The position numbers and the translations under genes were made by a program. The notes under the pieces are model-generated. The model was not told the origin of the DNA and ran no database searches. It saw nothing but the letters and a program-made list of their open reading frames with translations. A stretch of DNA of 64,000 bases from Filobacillus milosensis (GTDB lineage Bacteria; Bacillota; Bacilli; Bacillales; Alkalibacillaceae): the NCBI RefSeq assembly GCF_004402015.1, contig NZ_SOPW01000003.1, forward strand, positions 1 to 64,000. The letters are read 5' to 3'. Position 1 is the first letter of the stretch. Every line of letters starts with the position of its first letter. Shown here in pieces: positions 27,490-37,052 of the stretch.

Positions 27490-28551
27490 ATGGAACAATT
27501 AAAAAGACTAAGAGAAAAATTAGTCGAAAAAGATTTAGACGGGTTTCTAGTAACAAACGGTAAAAATAGAAGATATTTAACGAACTTCACTGGAACAGCA
27601 GGGGTTGTTTTAGTAACTGCTGATGAAGCGTTGTTTATTACTGATTTCCGTTACACTGTTCAAGCCAATGAACAAGTGAAAGGTTACAACATTATTGAGC
27701 ATAAAGGACCTATTCATCTGGAAGTAGCTAAACAAGCTAAAGACCTTGGTGTGAAACGCCTAGGCTTTGAAAAAGATACAATGACTTATGGAGTGTATGA
27801 AACTTATTCTAAAGAACTAGAATGTGAGTTTATTCCTCACACAGGATTAGTTGAAGAATTACGTTTAATTAAAACAGAAGATGAAATAAAAGTATTGAAA
27901 GATGCCGCACAAATTGCGGATGCAGCTTTTGAACATATTCAATCATTCATTAAACCTGGCGTTAAAGAAATTGATGTATCGAATGAATTAGAATTCTTTA
28001 TGCGTCGTCAAGGAGCAACGTCTTCTTCTTTCGATATAATTGTTGCTTCTGGATACCGTTCTGCATTACCACATGGTGTAGCTTCTGATAAAGAGATTCA
28101 ATCAGGTGAGCTCGTGACATTAGATTTTGGAGCGTTATATAACGGATATTGTTCTGATATTACTCGTACTGTTGCAGTAGGAGAAATTAATGATCAATTG
28201 AAAGAAATCTATGATGTTGTTTTAGAAGCTCAATTACGAGGAATGAAAGAAACGAAAGCTGGATTAACTGGTAAAGAAGCTGACGCATTAACTCGTGATT
28301 ACATTAAAGAAAAAGGTTATGGTGAATATTTTGGTCACTCAACTGGACATGGGCTAGGAATGGATGTTCATGAAGGACCAGGGTTATCATATCGCTCTGA
28401 TGTTGTATTAAAACCAGGTATGGTAGTAACGGTTGAGCCAGGAATTTATGTACCTGATGTCGGCGGATGCCGTATCGAAGATGATACCGTAATTACTGAA
28501 AACGGTAATGAAACGTTAACATTCTCAACAAAAGAATTAATTACGCTTTAA
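27490..28551 (+). CDS. yqhT: M24-family aminopeptidase (Xaa-Pro type) YqhT
   Basis: 353 aa. An N-terminal creatinase-like domain (1-125) is followed by the pita-bread M24 domain. Metal ligands are seen in LDFGALYNGYCSDITRT (two Asp), GHSTGHGLGMDVHE (His), VEPGIYV and CRIEDD (Glu). It should cleave N-terminal residues before proline. The start is ATG 27490, with GGAAAGGGAG upstream inside aroQ. It is followed by efp; proline-related peptidase next to EF-P is a common gene order. Confidence 0.92.
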   Translation: MEQLKRLREKLVEKDLDGFLVTNGKNRRYLTNFTGTAGVVLVTADEALFITDFRYTVQANEQVKGYNIIEHKGPIHLEVAKQAKDLGVKRLGFEKDTMTYGVYETYSKELECEFIPHTGLVEELRLIKTEDEIKVLKDAAQIADAAFEHIQSFIKPGVKEIDVSNELEFFMRRQGATSSSFDIIVASGYRSALPHGVASDKEIQSGELVTLDFGALYNGYCSDITRTVAVGEINDQLKEIYDVVLEAQLRGMKETKAGLTGKEADALTRDYIKEKGYGEYFGHSTGHGLGMDVHEGPGLSYRSDVVLKPGMVVTVEPGIYVPDVGGCRIEDDTVITENGNETLTFSTKELITL

Positions 28552-28575
28552 GTTGTTTTAAGGAGGCAGAATATA

Positions 28576-29133
28576 ATGATTTCAGTGAACGATTTTAAAA
28601 CAGGATTAACAATTGAACTAGATAATTCAATTTGGCAGGTTATTGAATTCCAACACGTAAAACCTGGTAAAGGTGCGGCATTTGTTCGTTCGAAATTACG
28701 TAACCTTGAAAACGGAAGCATCCAAGAAAAAACCTTCCGTGCAGGTGAAAAAGTTAATAAAGCCCATCTGGAGAGACGTAAGATGCAGTATTTATATGCA
28801 GATGGTAACAATCACGCATTTATGGATACTGAAACGTTTGAACAAATTGAAATTCCAACTAAAACGATAGAGAACGAACTGAGTTTCATGAAAGAAAATA
28901 TGGAAGTAACTGTATTAATGTATGATGGTGATACATTAGGAATTGAACTACCAAACAACGTAGAATTAGAAGTTGTGGACACTGAACCAGGTGTTAAAGG
29001 TGATACGGCAAGCGGTGGTACAAAGCCAGCAACACTTGAAACTGGTCATATCGTTCAAGTTCCTTTCTTTGTGAATAAAGGAGAAGTACTAGTTGTAAGC
29101 ACAGCTGACGGTAAATACGTCTCTCGTGCATAA
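28576..29133 (+). CDS. efp: Translation elongation factor P
   Basis: 185 aa. The KOW-like N-terminal domain has the tip loop [10 protein letters not shown], whose Lys (residue 32) is the modification site in Bacillales. OB domains II and III follow, ending [13 protein letters not shown] relieves ribosome stalling at polyproline. AAGGAGG precedes the ATG. It is the last gene before a terminator. Confidence 0.97.
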   Translation: MISVNDFKTGLTIELDNSIWQVIEFQHVKPGKGAAFVRSKLRNLENGSIQEKTFRAGEKVNKAHLERRKMQYLYADGNNHAFMDTETFEQIEIPTKTIENELSFMKENMEVTVLMYDGDTLGIELPNNVELEVVDTEPGVKGDTASGGTKPATLETGHIVQVPFFVNKGEVLVVSTADGKYVSRA

Positions 29134-29159
29134 AACCTTCATTTAATAATAATAGTTAT

Positions 29160-29194
29160 AAAGAAGTACCTAATTAAAGGTGCTTCTTTTTTTG
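29160..29194 (+). terminator. Terminator after efp
   Basis: AAGAAGTACCT pairs with AGGTGCTTCTT (one G-U pair) and is followed by TTTTTTT. Confidence 0.85.
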
Positions 29195-29281
29195 TGTTTT
29201 TAATCGATAAAAGGCTTTAACAGAATTTTTAATTAACCTTTTCAAAATGGAAAAACATTTAATAGATTTCATAAACCTTTT

Positions 29282-29310
29282 TCATATTCAAGAAGTAGTG
29301 TTCATAGAAT
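29282..29310 (+). promoter_or_regulatory. Probable sigma-E promoter of spoIIIA operon
   Basis: TCATATT at 29282-29288 and CATAGAAT at 29303-29310, 14 bp apart. They match the sigma-E consensus (-35 TCATATT, -10 CATACAAT), 27 bp before spoIIIAA. SigE control of spoIIIA is established in B. subtilis. Confidence 0.72.
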
Positions 29311-29336
29311 AGTGATATCAATAGGAGGATGTCCAA

Positions 29337-30326
29337 ATGAAAGAAATATTAGAAAAACTCCCTGAACACATTAGGCAAGCGATTCAACAAGTTAAAGAAC
29401 TAGAATCGTTGGAAGAGATTCGATTAAGAATCGATAAACCTATTGAATTAGTTTTTCATAATCAAAGTATTTTTCTAAATAATTACATGTTTAAAGAACA
29501 AGAAGCTAAAGAATTCTTAGGAAAAATTAGTCAACACTCCGTATACAGAATGGAAGAAGAATTAAAGAATGGTTTTATTACAATCAAGGGCGGACATCGA
29601 GTAGGAATCGCAGGAAAAGTCACTCTGGATAACGGTGTAGTAAAAGCTATCACGCACATTTCATCTTTTAATATTCGTGTGGCTAAAGAACATAAAGGGT
29701 CAGCTAGACAAGTTGTACCTTTGATCTATCAACCTTCCACTAACACTGTATTAAATACGATGATAATAGGAGCACCGAAGAGCGGTAAAACAACATTACT
29801 ACGGGATATCGTGCGTTCGATTAGTGATGGATTATATGGAATAAAGGCTAGTAGAGTTTCATTAATTGATGAACGTTCTGAGATTGCAGCACCTTTTCAA
29901 GGGGTTCCTCAGCATGATGTGGGCAAAAAGACAGATGTAATGGCAGATTGTCCAAAGGCTGATGGAATGATGATGATGATTCGGTCGATGTCACCAGAGG
30001 TACTGGTGGTAGATGAAATTGGTGATGAGTTAGATGTTAAAAGTTTAAAAGAAGCCGTACATGCAGGTGTACAAATTATTTGTAGTATTCATGGATATTC
30101 ATTAGAAGAAATCCAAAAAAGACCTTCTCTAAAACCTCTGTTTGAAGATCATGTTTTTCAACGATACATCTTATTAGATTACACAACCTCTCCAGGAAAA
30201 ATTAATCAAGTGTACGGAGAAGAGTTTAACAGATTAGAGAATAACTTAAGGAGAAATCAGTATGAAGTGGATCGGAGCCATTCTGATATTGTTCACGTGC
30301 ACGTGGGTCGGAGTCGACATCGCTAG
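29337..30326 (+). CDS. spoIIIAA: Stage III sporulation ATPase SpoIIIAA
   Basis: 329 aa, a secretion-type ATPase related to GspE/R3H families. Walker A GAPKSGKTTLLRD (about residues 143-155) and Walker B VLVVDEIGDE are clear. It powers the mother-cell side of the feeding-tube channel to the forespore. AGGAGG precedes the ATG. The protein is about 20 residues longer than B. subtilis SpoIIIAA, with a His/Arg-rich tail (DIVHVHVGRSRHR) that overlaps spoIIIAB by 65 bp. Confidence 0.95.
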   Translation: MKEILEKLPEHIRQAIQQVKELESLEEIRLRIDKPIELVFHNQSIFLNNYMFKEQEAKEFLGKISQHSVYRMEEELKNGFITIKGGHRVGIAGKVTLDNGVVKAITHISSFNIRVAKEHKGSARQVVPLIYQPSTNTVLNTMIIGAPKSGKTTLLRDIVRSISDGLYGIKASRVSLIDERSEIAAPFQGVPQHDVGKKTDVMADCPKADGMMMMIRSMSPEVLVVDEIGDELDVKSLKEAVHAGVQIICSIHGYSLEEIQKRPSLKPLFEDHVFQRYILLDYTTSPGKINQVYGEEFNRLENNLRRNQYEVDRSHSDIVHVHVGRSRHR

Positions 30327-30774
30327 AAATTATTCCAGAAGACCAAAACAGATTCGTGAGCTTTTACATGCCCTACAGATCATGGAAGCTGAAATGGTAT
30401 TTGGTCAAGAGCCCATTCAAACGGTTCTTCACAAACTATCGAAACAATTAACGCCACCATTAAGCTATATTTTTTATGATATTTCTGAACAGCTAATAAC
30501 TAGTCACCTCTCATTACAGGATATCTGGGAACAAACTTTAAATAGAAACTGGAATCATACTTCAATGAAAGATAAAGAAAAGGAAATTGTAATCCAGTTT
30601 GGACAAACATTAGGTATTCATAACCTGGAACAACAACAGAAACAAATCCATTTAGCAAAAGTGCATCTACAACATGAATTGAATGATGCTTCTGAAGACG
30701 AAAAACGTTTTTCAAATATGTTCCGCGCACTGGGTGTTTTATCTGGTCTATTATTAACACTAATTTTCTTATAA
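30262..30774 (+). CDS. spoIIIAB: Stage III sporulation protein SpoIIIAB
   Basis: 170 aa with one N-terminal membrane helix, a helical GspF-like cytoplasmic domain and a C-terminal membrane helix (LGVLSGLLLTLIFL). It is the platform partner of the SpoIIIAA ATPase. The start MKWIGAILIL fits the family and has AAGGAG upstream, so the long overlap with spoIIIAA is real. Confidence 0.93.
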   Translation: MKWIGAILILFTCTWVGVDIARNYSRRPKQIRELLHALQIMEAEMVFGQEPIQTVLHKLSKQLTPPLSYIFYDISEQLITSHLSLQDIWEQTLNRNWNHTSMKDKEKEIVIQFGQTLGIHNLEQQQKQIHLAKVHLQHELNDASEDEKRFSNMFRALGVLSGLLLTLIFL

Positions 30775-30798
30775 AAAATAGTAGGAGGTAGAGGATAG

Positions 30799-31029
30799 AT
30801 GACCGATGTAGCTTTATTATTCCAAGTAGCTGGTATAGGGATTATCGTAGCGATGATTCATACCTTATTAAAAACAATGGGAAAGGAAGACATGGCTCAT
30901 TGGGTAACTCTCCTTGGTTTTATCCTAATTTTAGTGGTCGTCATCGATTATCTGTCTCGTTTGTTCCAACAGATTAGATCTGTCTTTTTACTGCAAGTCA
31001 TCTCTACCTTTAGAGGGTTCTTTATGTAA
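30799..31029 (+). CDS. spoIIIAC: Stage III sporulation protein SpoIIIAC
   Basis: 76 aa with two membrane helices (VALLFQVAGIGIIVAMI and VTLLGFILILVVVI). It is a small integral membrane part of the SpoIIIA channel complex. It is slightly longer than the B. subtilis protein (68 aa). AGGAGGTAGAGG precedes the ATG. Its stop codon overlaps the spoIIIAD start by one base. Confidence 0.93.
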   Translation: MTDVALLFQVAGIGIIVAMIHTLLKTMGKEDMAHWVTLLGFILILVVVIDYLSRLFQQIRSVFLLQVISTFRGFFM

Positions 31030-31418
31030 TGCAAATTCTACAAATTCTAGCTGTAGTAATCGCAGCGGCTCTGCTTATCATTTTAGTGCGTGAGAAACAT
31101 GAATCTATTGGTTTTTTATTAATTGTTATTACTGGAGTTATAGTATTTATTTTTGTGTTGGACAAGGTATCTCAGTTATTTGCAATTGTTCAACAAATAG
31201 TTAATCGCTTCAATGTGTCACTTCTTCATCTAGATACTATTTTTAAAGTAATTGGAATTGCATACATCACAGAATTTACTTCTCAGTTATTAAAAGATGC
31301 AGATTTAGAAGCTATTGCGATAAAAGTTGATTTAGTCGGTAAAATCTTCATTCTACTGTTTGCGCTACCGATTTTTATTGCTGTTCTAGAAACATTAATG
31401 AACTTTATTCCTCACTAA
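31029..31418 (+). CDS. spoIIIAD: Stage III sporulation protein SpoIIIAD
   Basis: 129 aa with three to four membrane helices and the conserved central 'IGIAYITEFTSQLLKDADLEAIA' block. Membrane part of the SpoIIIA channel. The ATG overlaps the stop of spoIIIAC, so translation is coupled. Confidence 0.94.
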   Translation: MQILQILAVVIAAALLIILVREKHESIGFLLIVITGVIVFIFVLDKVSQLFAIVQQIVNRFNVSLLHLDTIFKVIGIAYITEFTSQLLKDADLEAIAIKVDLVGKIFILLFALPIFIAVLETLMNFIPH

Positions 31419-31435
31419 TGAAGAAGGGATATGAC

Positions 31436-32617
31436 ATGTATTTAAAGATAATAATATTGGCTTTTTCTTTATTATTCCTCATTGATATTAATTCAACGGC
31501 TCATGCAACGATGGGTGAAATAGCGGATAATGAACAGCTATTCAACATCCCGAACGAGTGGACCGAAAGTGAAGAAATGCAAGCCCAATGGCAGCAAATT
31601 TTAATGAAATACCGAGAATACTTACCAGTTTCATCTAATGATCACTGGTTAGATGCTGTTCGAGAAGGATCAATTTTTTCTATTAATGATTGGTTAACTG
31701 GGATTATGAACTTTTTCATTCATGAGTGGATAGTCAACGGCAAACTATTAGGTATGCTCATCTTTTTGACATTGTTAAGTGTCTTTTTAAAACTACTGAT
31801 TGGTTCATTTGAAAATGAATCAGTATCTAAAGTTAGCTATCTTGTAATTTTTGCAGTGCTGCTTACGATTGCCATTACAAGCTTTCATCAAGCTGTTCAA
31901 CTTACTACAGATGCCATTAATGGAATGGGAAACTTTATGCTGGCTTTGTTGCCCCTCATGTTAAGTCTGATGGCAGCATTTGGGAATGTGGCTTCTGTGG
32001 CTTTTTTTCACCCATTAATACTCATATTCGTGCAAATTAGCGGTGTATTAATCAGTAAAATTGTTTTACCTCTATTTTTCTTATCAGCCATATTAAACAT
32101 CGCAAGCACAATTAATGAAGAATATAATGTCACGCGATTGGCAGATTTAATTAAACAGGTTGCTTTTATTATTTTAGGTGCATTTTTAACCTTATTTGTT
32201 TCAGTCATGTCAATACAAGGAGTAACTGCAGCAGTTACAGATGGGGTAGCGATAAGGGCAGCAAAATTTGTTACAAGTAATTTTATACCGGTAATTGGAC
32301 GTATGTTTACTGAAGCGACCGACACTGTTTTATCTGCATCAGTTTTACTAAAAAATTCGATAGGGTTAGCTGGTGTGGTGTTAATGCTGATCATTACATT
32401 ATTTCCAGCAATTAAGGTCTTAGTCATTGGGTTAATCTTTAAGTTGTCAGCAGCATTATTACAACCCGTTGCAGATGGCCCAATTATTGACGCAATTGAA
32501 ACAATGGGGAAACATATATTTTATATTTTGGCAGGATTACTTGCCGTATCAATCATGTTTTTTTTCGCAATTGTCATGCTGATAATCGTTGGTAATATGA
32601 CATTAATGGTTCGTTAA
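31436..32617 (+). CDS. spoIIIAE: Stage III sporulation protein SpoIIIAE
   Basis: 393 aa with a signal peptide (YLKIIILAFSLLFLIDINSTAHA) and six to seven membrane helices. It is a large polytopic part of the mother-cell channel complex. I prefer ATG 31436, which has GAAGGGA upstream; ATG 31418 overlapping the spoIIIAD stop is the alternative (399 aa). Signature 'PIIDAIETMGKHIF' near the end fits the family. Confidence 0.94.
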   Translation: MYLKIIILAFSLLFLIDINSTAHATMGEIADNEQLFNIPNEWTESEEMQAQWQQILMKYREYLPVSSNDHWLDAVREGSIFSINDWLTGIMNFFIHEWIVNGKLLGMLIFLTLLSVFLKLLIGSFENESVSKVSYLVIFAVLLTIAITSFHQAVQLTTDAINGMGNFMLALLPLMLSLMAAFGNVASVAFFHPLILIFVQISGVLISKIVLPLFFLSAILNIASTINEEYNVTRLADLIKQVAFIILGAFLTLFVSVMSIQGVTAAVTDGVAIRAAKFVTSNFIPVIGRMFTEATDTVLSASVLLKNSIGLAGVVLMLIITLFPAIKVLVIGLIFKLSAALLQPVADGPIIDAIETMGKHIFYILAGLLAVSIMFFFAIVMLIIVGNMTLMVR

Positions 32618-32631
32618 AGGGTGGTTAGTAT

Positions 32632-33237
32632 ATGGATTATATAATCGAATGGATTTCACAAATAGTTTTCTTTATTTTCCTGGCCACAATAATCACCCTG
32701 TTGATTCCGGCGACTTCCCACCAAAAAATTATTAAATTAGTTTTTGGATTAGTTATCTTTTTATTATTTTTACAGCCTTTAACTAAATTATTTGGAGTTA
32801 ATCCAGACCAATATATTGATTCCTGGGAGTTAAAGGTGGAAGAAATGACTTCGGAAAGTTTAGAAGATGAAATTAATTCTAAAAAAAATGAAATACAAGC
32901 CTCACAACATGCATATATATTAGAACAGCTACAACAAGACATTAGAAGTCTTTTATCCGATGAATTAAAACAACAATATGGACTAGCTATTAGAGAGATG
33001 CAAATTAAGACAAGCGGTCAAGATTTAAAACAAGATTTAGTAGAACAAATCCAGCAAATCACTTTTCATCTTGAAGAAGATTCGGACAACCGTATTGAAG
33101 AAGTTGAAATTGTCTCTATACCTTCAAAGAAGGATCAGGTTGATAAGGAACATGAGATGGAGATTATAGAAACGATTGCAAACCAATTAAGCTTATCTAT
33201 TGATCAAATAAAAATCGTCTGGGGAGGAGCAACATAA
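32632..33237 (+). CDS. spoIIIAF: Stage III sporulation protein SpoIIIAF
   Basis: 201 aa with two N-terminal membrane helices (about 6-26 and 32-50) and a soluble ring-building-motif domain toward the forespore intermembrane space. It is a ring component of the channel. Its last codon overlaps spoIIIAG (TAATG). Confidence 0.92.
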   Translation: MDYIIEWISQIVFFIFLATIITLLIPATSHQKIIKLVFGLVIFLLFLQPLTKLFGVNPDQYIDSWELKVEEMTSESLEDEINSKKNEIQASQHAYILEQLQQDIRSLLSDELKQQYGLAIREMQIKTSGQDLKQDLVEQIQQITFHLEEDSDNRIEEVEIVSIPSKKDQVDKEHEMEIIETIANQLSLSIDQIKIVWGGAT

Positions 33238-33866
33238 TGTTTGAAAGTTTTAAAAGAGTTTTAAGAATGAAAAATAATCACAATCGACCCACGAAGCGTT
33301 CCTATATTATTTTGGTTGGTTTGCTAGGGTTGTTGTTTCTAATTGTGTCAAACATTTTTTCAAGTGGTTCAAATCAGAGTGAACCTCCTGCCATTCAGGA
33401 GGAAGAGGTTTTCTTGGATAACAAAGAAAATAAACCATCGATGTCTGATGATGATGTAGCGAGCGAGCTTAGAAACCGATTGCAGGATGAATTAGCCGCT
33501 GCACTTGAAACCTTAAAAGGTGTATCAAATGTACAAGTTATGCTTCAATTAGAAGCTTCTGCAACTAAAGTTTATGAAAAAAATACAATTATGGGAACTC
33601 AACGGACAAGTGAAACAGATCAAAATGGTGGTACTAGAAAAGTGGAAGATGAAACTGTTGAACATCAAACAGTCATTCTGAGAAAAAACAACTCTGAAGA
33701 GCCTTTATTAATTCAGCAAAAAAATCCACCTGTTCGAGGGGTCCTAGTCTTAGCAGAGGGGGTTGATAAACTTCAAATTAAACAAAATGTCGTTGAAGCC
33801 GTTTCAAGATTATTAGACGTTTCGACGCACAGAATCGCTGTGATGCAAAAAGATAGGGAGGAATAA
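33237..33866 (+). CDS. spoIIIAG: Stage III sporulation protein SpoIIIAG
   Basis: 209 aa with one membrane helix (about 22-41), an acidic stalk and a soluble YscJ/FliF-like ring domain (LKGVSNVQVMLQLEAS and PVRGVLVLAEG). In B. subtilis SpoIIIAG forms a large ring between the two membranes. GGGAGG before the start; 2 bp gap to spoIIIAH. Confidence 0.95.
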   Translation: MFESFKRVLRMKNNHNRPTKRSYIILVGLLGLLFLIVSNIFSSGSNQSEPPAIQEEEVFLDNKENKPSMSDDDVASELRNRLQDELAAALETLKGVSNVQVMLQLEASATKVYEKNTIMGTQRTSETDQNGGTRKVEDETVEHQTVILRKNNSEEPLLIQQKNPPVRGVLVLAEGVDKLQIKQNVVEAVSRLLDVSTHRIAVMQKDREE

Positions 33867-33868
33867 AA

Positions 33869-34426
33869 ATGGTATTGAAAAAACAAACGGTATGGTTAAT
33901 TACAATGTTAAGTTTATTAATTGTATTGAGTGTATACTACATGACAGCACCAGGAGATGACGTAGCAGTAGTTGACCCAGATGGTGAAGAAAAAAATGGT
34001 GAAGAAGAAAGTGGCACTGAGAATGAAACTGAATCTGACATGGATGAATTAGATGTTTCAGGTATGACAGTTGATGAATTATTTGCAACAACTCGAATGG
34101 AAAAGCAAGATACAAGAAGTATGTTAATTGAAGAATGGCATAATGTTGTAAGCTCACCAACAGCAACAACAGAAGAGAAAAGTGAAGCCATGGATCAAAT
34201 TCATGAACTTCGAACAATTGCTCAAAAAGAAACGATTTTAGAAAATACTATTCAACATGAAAAGAATTATCGTGATGTTCTAGTCCAAAAAGATGAAGCT
34301 GTTGTGAGCATTACAGTAATTGCAGAAGAATTATCTAAAACAGATGCAAACCAGTTGATGCAAATGGCTAGAGATGAGTTTGGTGTAATGGAAGTACAGG
34401 TTAGATTACAACAAGATGATGTATAA
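33869..34426 (+). CDS. spoIIIAH: Stage III sporulation protein SpoIIIAH
   Basis: 185 aa with an N-terminal membrane anchor (about 8-25), a long acidic linker and a C-terminal ring-building domain (EAVVSITVIAEELSKTDANQ). It binds forespore SpoIIQ across the intermembrane space, linking both cells. Last gene of the spoIIIA operon; a hairpin follows. Confidence 0.95.
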   Translation: MVLKKQTVWLITMLSLLIVLSVYYMTAPGDDVAVVDPDGEEKNGEEESGTENETESDMDELDVSGMTVDELFATTRMEKQDTRSMLIEEWHNVVSSPTATTEEKSEAMDQIHELRTIAQKETILENTIQHEKNYRDVLVQKDEAVVSITVIAEELSKTDANQLMQMARDEFGVMEVQVRLQQDDV

Positions 34427-34444
34427 AATATAGTAGTTTTTAAT

Positions 34445-34482
34445 GTCCCATATCTATAAGGTATGGGATTTATTATATTTTT
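34445..34482 (+). terminator. Probable terminator after spoIIIAH
   Basis: TCCCATA and TATGGGA pair around a 9-nt loop, followed by a broken T-run. Confidence 0.6.
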
Positions 34483-34590
34483 GAAAAATTATTTATTAAA
34501 GATAAGTTGAAGTTCAATAGTTGTTTGTCGTACAATAATTAGTAGGAATTATTAGTACCAGTTAATAAAAGCAAAAGGAGTGCCAATATT

Positions 34591-35103
34591 ATGTTAAAAG
34601 TACAAGAAGTTCGCGAACTAATTAAACTTATTGACGAATCATCAATATCTGACTTTACTTTTGAGTCTAATGGTACCAAAGTAACTCTAAAAAAAGAACA
34701 AGGTGAAGTAGTATCCGTAAATAAAACGAGTAATCCACAACCAGTAAAAGAAACTGTGGAAACTACTCCAGTAAAAGCAGCTGTACAAACACAGGCTGAA
34801 CCAAAAGAGGAAGTAAAAGAAGAGAAAGCTGCAGAACCAGCAGCAACTGAATCAACTGATTACGATTATGAAATTGTTTCTCCAATGGTGGGAACATTCT
34901 ATGAATCACCATCACCTGATGATGATCCATATGTGAAAGTAGGAGACTCAGTGGATAATAATTCAGTTGTTTGTATTGTTGAAGCGATGAAATTATTCAA
35001 CGAAATCGAAGCTGAAGTAAAAGGTGAAATCGTTGAAATGTTAGTTGAAAATGGTGAATTAGTAGAATACGGACAACCACTATTTAGAGTGAAGAAAAAA
35101 TAA
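34591..35103 (+). CDS. accB: Biotin carboxyl carrier protein of acetyl-CoA carboxylase
   Basis: 170 aa. An N-terminal helical segment, a Pro/Ala/Glu-rich linker (about 50-88) and a C-terminal biotinyl domain. The biotinylated lysine is Lys134 in EAMKLF, with the thumb loop [10 protein letters not shown] typical of AccB. It carries CO2 between biotin carboxylase (next gene) and carboxyltransferase to make malonyl-CoA. Nine bp upstream of the AccC ribosome site. Confidence 0.96.
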   Translation: MLKVQEVRELIKLIDESSISDFTFESNGTKVTLKKEQGEVVSVNKTSNPQPVKETVETTPVKAAVQTQAEPKEEVKEEKAAEPAATESTDYDYEIVSPMVGTFYESPSPDDDPYVKVGDSVDNNSVVCIVEAMKLFNEIEAEVKGEIVEMLVENGELVEYGQPLFRVKKK

Positions 35104-35118
35104 AAGGAGGGATTGTCC

Positions 35119-36492
35119 GTGATTCAAAAAGTATTAATAGCCAATAGAGGAGAAATTGCAGTAAGAGTTATTCGAGCTTGTAAAGAGCTTGGAATTGAAA
35201 CAGTAGCTATTTATTCAGAAGCTGATAAAGAGTCTTTACATGTGCAATTAGCTGATGAAGCATATTGTGTAGGTCCAACATTAAGTAAGGACAGTTATTT
35301 GAATAAAACTAATATTATGAGTTTAGCAAAATTAACAGATTCTGATGCGATTCACCCTGGATATGGGTTTTTATCTGAAAATGCTGATTTTGCAGAGATG
35401 TGTGAAGCATGTAATGTAACTTTCATCGGTCCTAGTGCAGATGCCATTTCAAGAATGGGAACAAAGGATGTCGCTCGAGAAACAATGCGTCAAGCTAACG
35501 TTCCAATCGTACCTGGTTCTGAAGGGATTATTGAAAATGTAGATGAAGGAAAGAAAGTAGCTCAAGAAATTGGATACCCAGTTATCATTAAAGCAACTGC
35601 TGGTGGTGGCGGTAAAGGTATTCGAGTAGCCAGAGATGAAGATGAACTAGTAAAAGGAATTCGTATCACTCAGAATGAAGCTGAGACAGCCTTTGGAAAT
35701 CCTGGCGTTTACTTAGAAAAATTTATCGAAGATTTTCGTCATGTTGAAATTCAGGTTTTAGCAGATGCTCATGGTAATACCGTACATTTAGGTGAGCGCG
35801 ATTGTACGATTCAACGTCGTTTGCAAAAACTAATTGAGGAAACACCTTCACCAGCCATTGATGAGGAAACGCGTGAAAAAATGGGGCACGCTGCAGTTAA
35901 AGCTGCAGAAGCTGTAAATTATGTTGGTGCCGGTACGGTTGAGTTTATTTATGACCGAAACCAAGGTAACTTCTATTTCATGGAAATGAATACACGTATT
36001 CAGGTTGAACACCCTGTAACGGAAATGGTAACGGGCATAGACTTAATTAAAGAGCAAATTAATGTTGCAAATGGCAAGGTCCTTTCCTTTAAACAGGAAG
36101 ATGTTAAATTTGAAGGTTGGTCTATAGAATGTCGAATTAATGCTGAAGATCCATTCCGCAACTTCATACCTTCAGCTGGTGAAGTTAAAATGTATCTACC
36201 ACCTGGTGGATTAGGAGTGCGTGTAGATTCAGCAGCTTATACTGGATGGAATATTCCACCTTATTATGACTCTATGATTGCTAAATTAATCACATATGGA
36301 AAGACAAGAGAAGAAGCCATTCACCGAATGAATCGAGCTTTAGACGAATTTGTTATTGAAGGTATTTTCTCTACAATCCCATTCCATAAGCGAATGATGA
36401 ATCACCCTGTGTTTATTAATGGAGAATTTAATACGAAGTTCCTTGAAGAGTATGATGTATTATCAGAAGAAACAGTTAAAGAGGTGAAGTAA
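35119..36492 (+). CDS. accC: Biotin carboxylase subunit of acetyl-CoA carboxylase
   Basis: 457 aa from GTG 35119, chosen because AAGGAGG lies 8 nt upstream; a TTG six bases earlier is too close. An ATP-grasp enzyme: [14 protein letters not shown] (N-terminus), the glycine-rich loop [23 protein letters not shown] and [13 protein letters not shown]. It carboxylates AccB biotin with ATP and bicarbonate. It directly abuts yqhY. Confidence 0.96.
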   Translation: MIQKVLIANRGEIAVRVIRACKELGIETVAIYSEADKESLHVQLADEAYCVGPTLSKDSYLNKTNIMSLAKLTDSDAIHPGYGFLSENADFAEMCEACNVTFIGPSADAISRMGTKDVARETMRQANVPIVPGSEGIIENVDEGKKVAQEIGYPVIIKATAGGGGKGIRVARDEDELVKGIRITQNEAETAFGNPGVYLEKFIEDFRHVEIQVLADAHGNTVHLGERDCTIQRRLQKLIEETPSPAIDEETREKMGHAAVKAAEAVNYVGAGTVEFIYDRNQGNFYFMEMNTRIQVEHPVTEMVTGIDLIKEQINVANGKVLSFKQEDVKFEGWSIECRINAEDPFRNFIPSAGEVKMYLPPGGLGVRVDSAAYTGWNIPPYYDSMIAKLITYGKTREEAIHRMNRALDEFVIEGIFSTIPFHKRMMNHPVFINGEFNTKFLEEYDVLSEETVKEVK

Positions 36493-36894
36493 GTGGAAGA
36501 TAAACAGCTATTGAACGTTAGTGATGACCAACTCGGAAAAGTTGAGATTGCTCCAGAAGTCATTGAAGTTATCGCGGGAATTGCTGCTAATGAAGTAAGC
36601 GGAGTGGCAAATATGCGAGGTAATCTGGCTTCGAATGTTACTGAGCGATTCGGTAAGAAAAAGCACGGCAAAGGTGTAAGAGTTGACTTGTCTGAAGAAG
36701 GAATCGTCATTGACATCTTTACTGTTCTAGATTACGGTGTATCAATTCCAACAGTTGCTCAAAAAATTCAGGATAGCATCCGTTCTACACTGAAAAATAT
36801 GACGGCGTTAGAGATCTTAGAAATTAATGTTCATGTTGTTGGTATACAAATTGAAGATAAAAACGATGAGGCCACTAAAGATCAAAATGCATAA
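36493..36894 (+). CDS. yqhY: Asp23/Gls24 family protein YqhY
   Basis: 133 aa from a GTG with GAGGTG upstream, starting right after the accC stop. The Asp23 core 'GKVEIAPEVIEVIAGIAANEVSGV' and 'LEINVHVVGIQIED' are clear. In B. subtilis YqhY is in the accBC operon and linked to control of malonyl-CoA/acetyl-CoA carboxylase activity; the same layout suggests the same role here. Cytosolic, no catalytic motif. Confidence 0.92.
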   Translation: MEDKQLLNVSDDQLGKVEIAPEVIEVIAGIAANEVSGVANMRGNLASNVTERFGKKKHGKGVRVDLSEEGIVIDIFTVLDYGVSIPTVAQKIQDSIRSTLKNMTALEILEINVHVVGIQIEDKNDEATKDQNA

Positions 36895-36916
36895 ATAAAA
36901 AGAGTTTTGATTAACA

Positions 36917-37016
36917 AAAAGAAATGCCTAAACTTTAAACAATCCAATAGACTTCTTAGAAAATAAAGTTTGAGTCTTTTGGAACGGTTATTAAAGTGAA
37001 GGCATTTCTTTTCTTT
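36917..37016 (+). terminator. Long structured hairpin after accC-yqhY
   Basis: AAAAGAAATGCCT (36917-36929) pairs with AGGCATTTCTTTT (37000-37012). Inside, CTTTAA pairs with TTAAAG and AGACTT with GAGTCTT. The T-rich end suggests termination, but about 95 nt is long for a simple terminator, so it may also be a small intergenic element. Confidence 0.55.
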
Positions 37017-37052
37017 TGACTATGTTAATGTTGATTTTTGTCATAGATTAAG

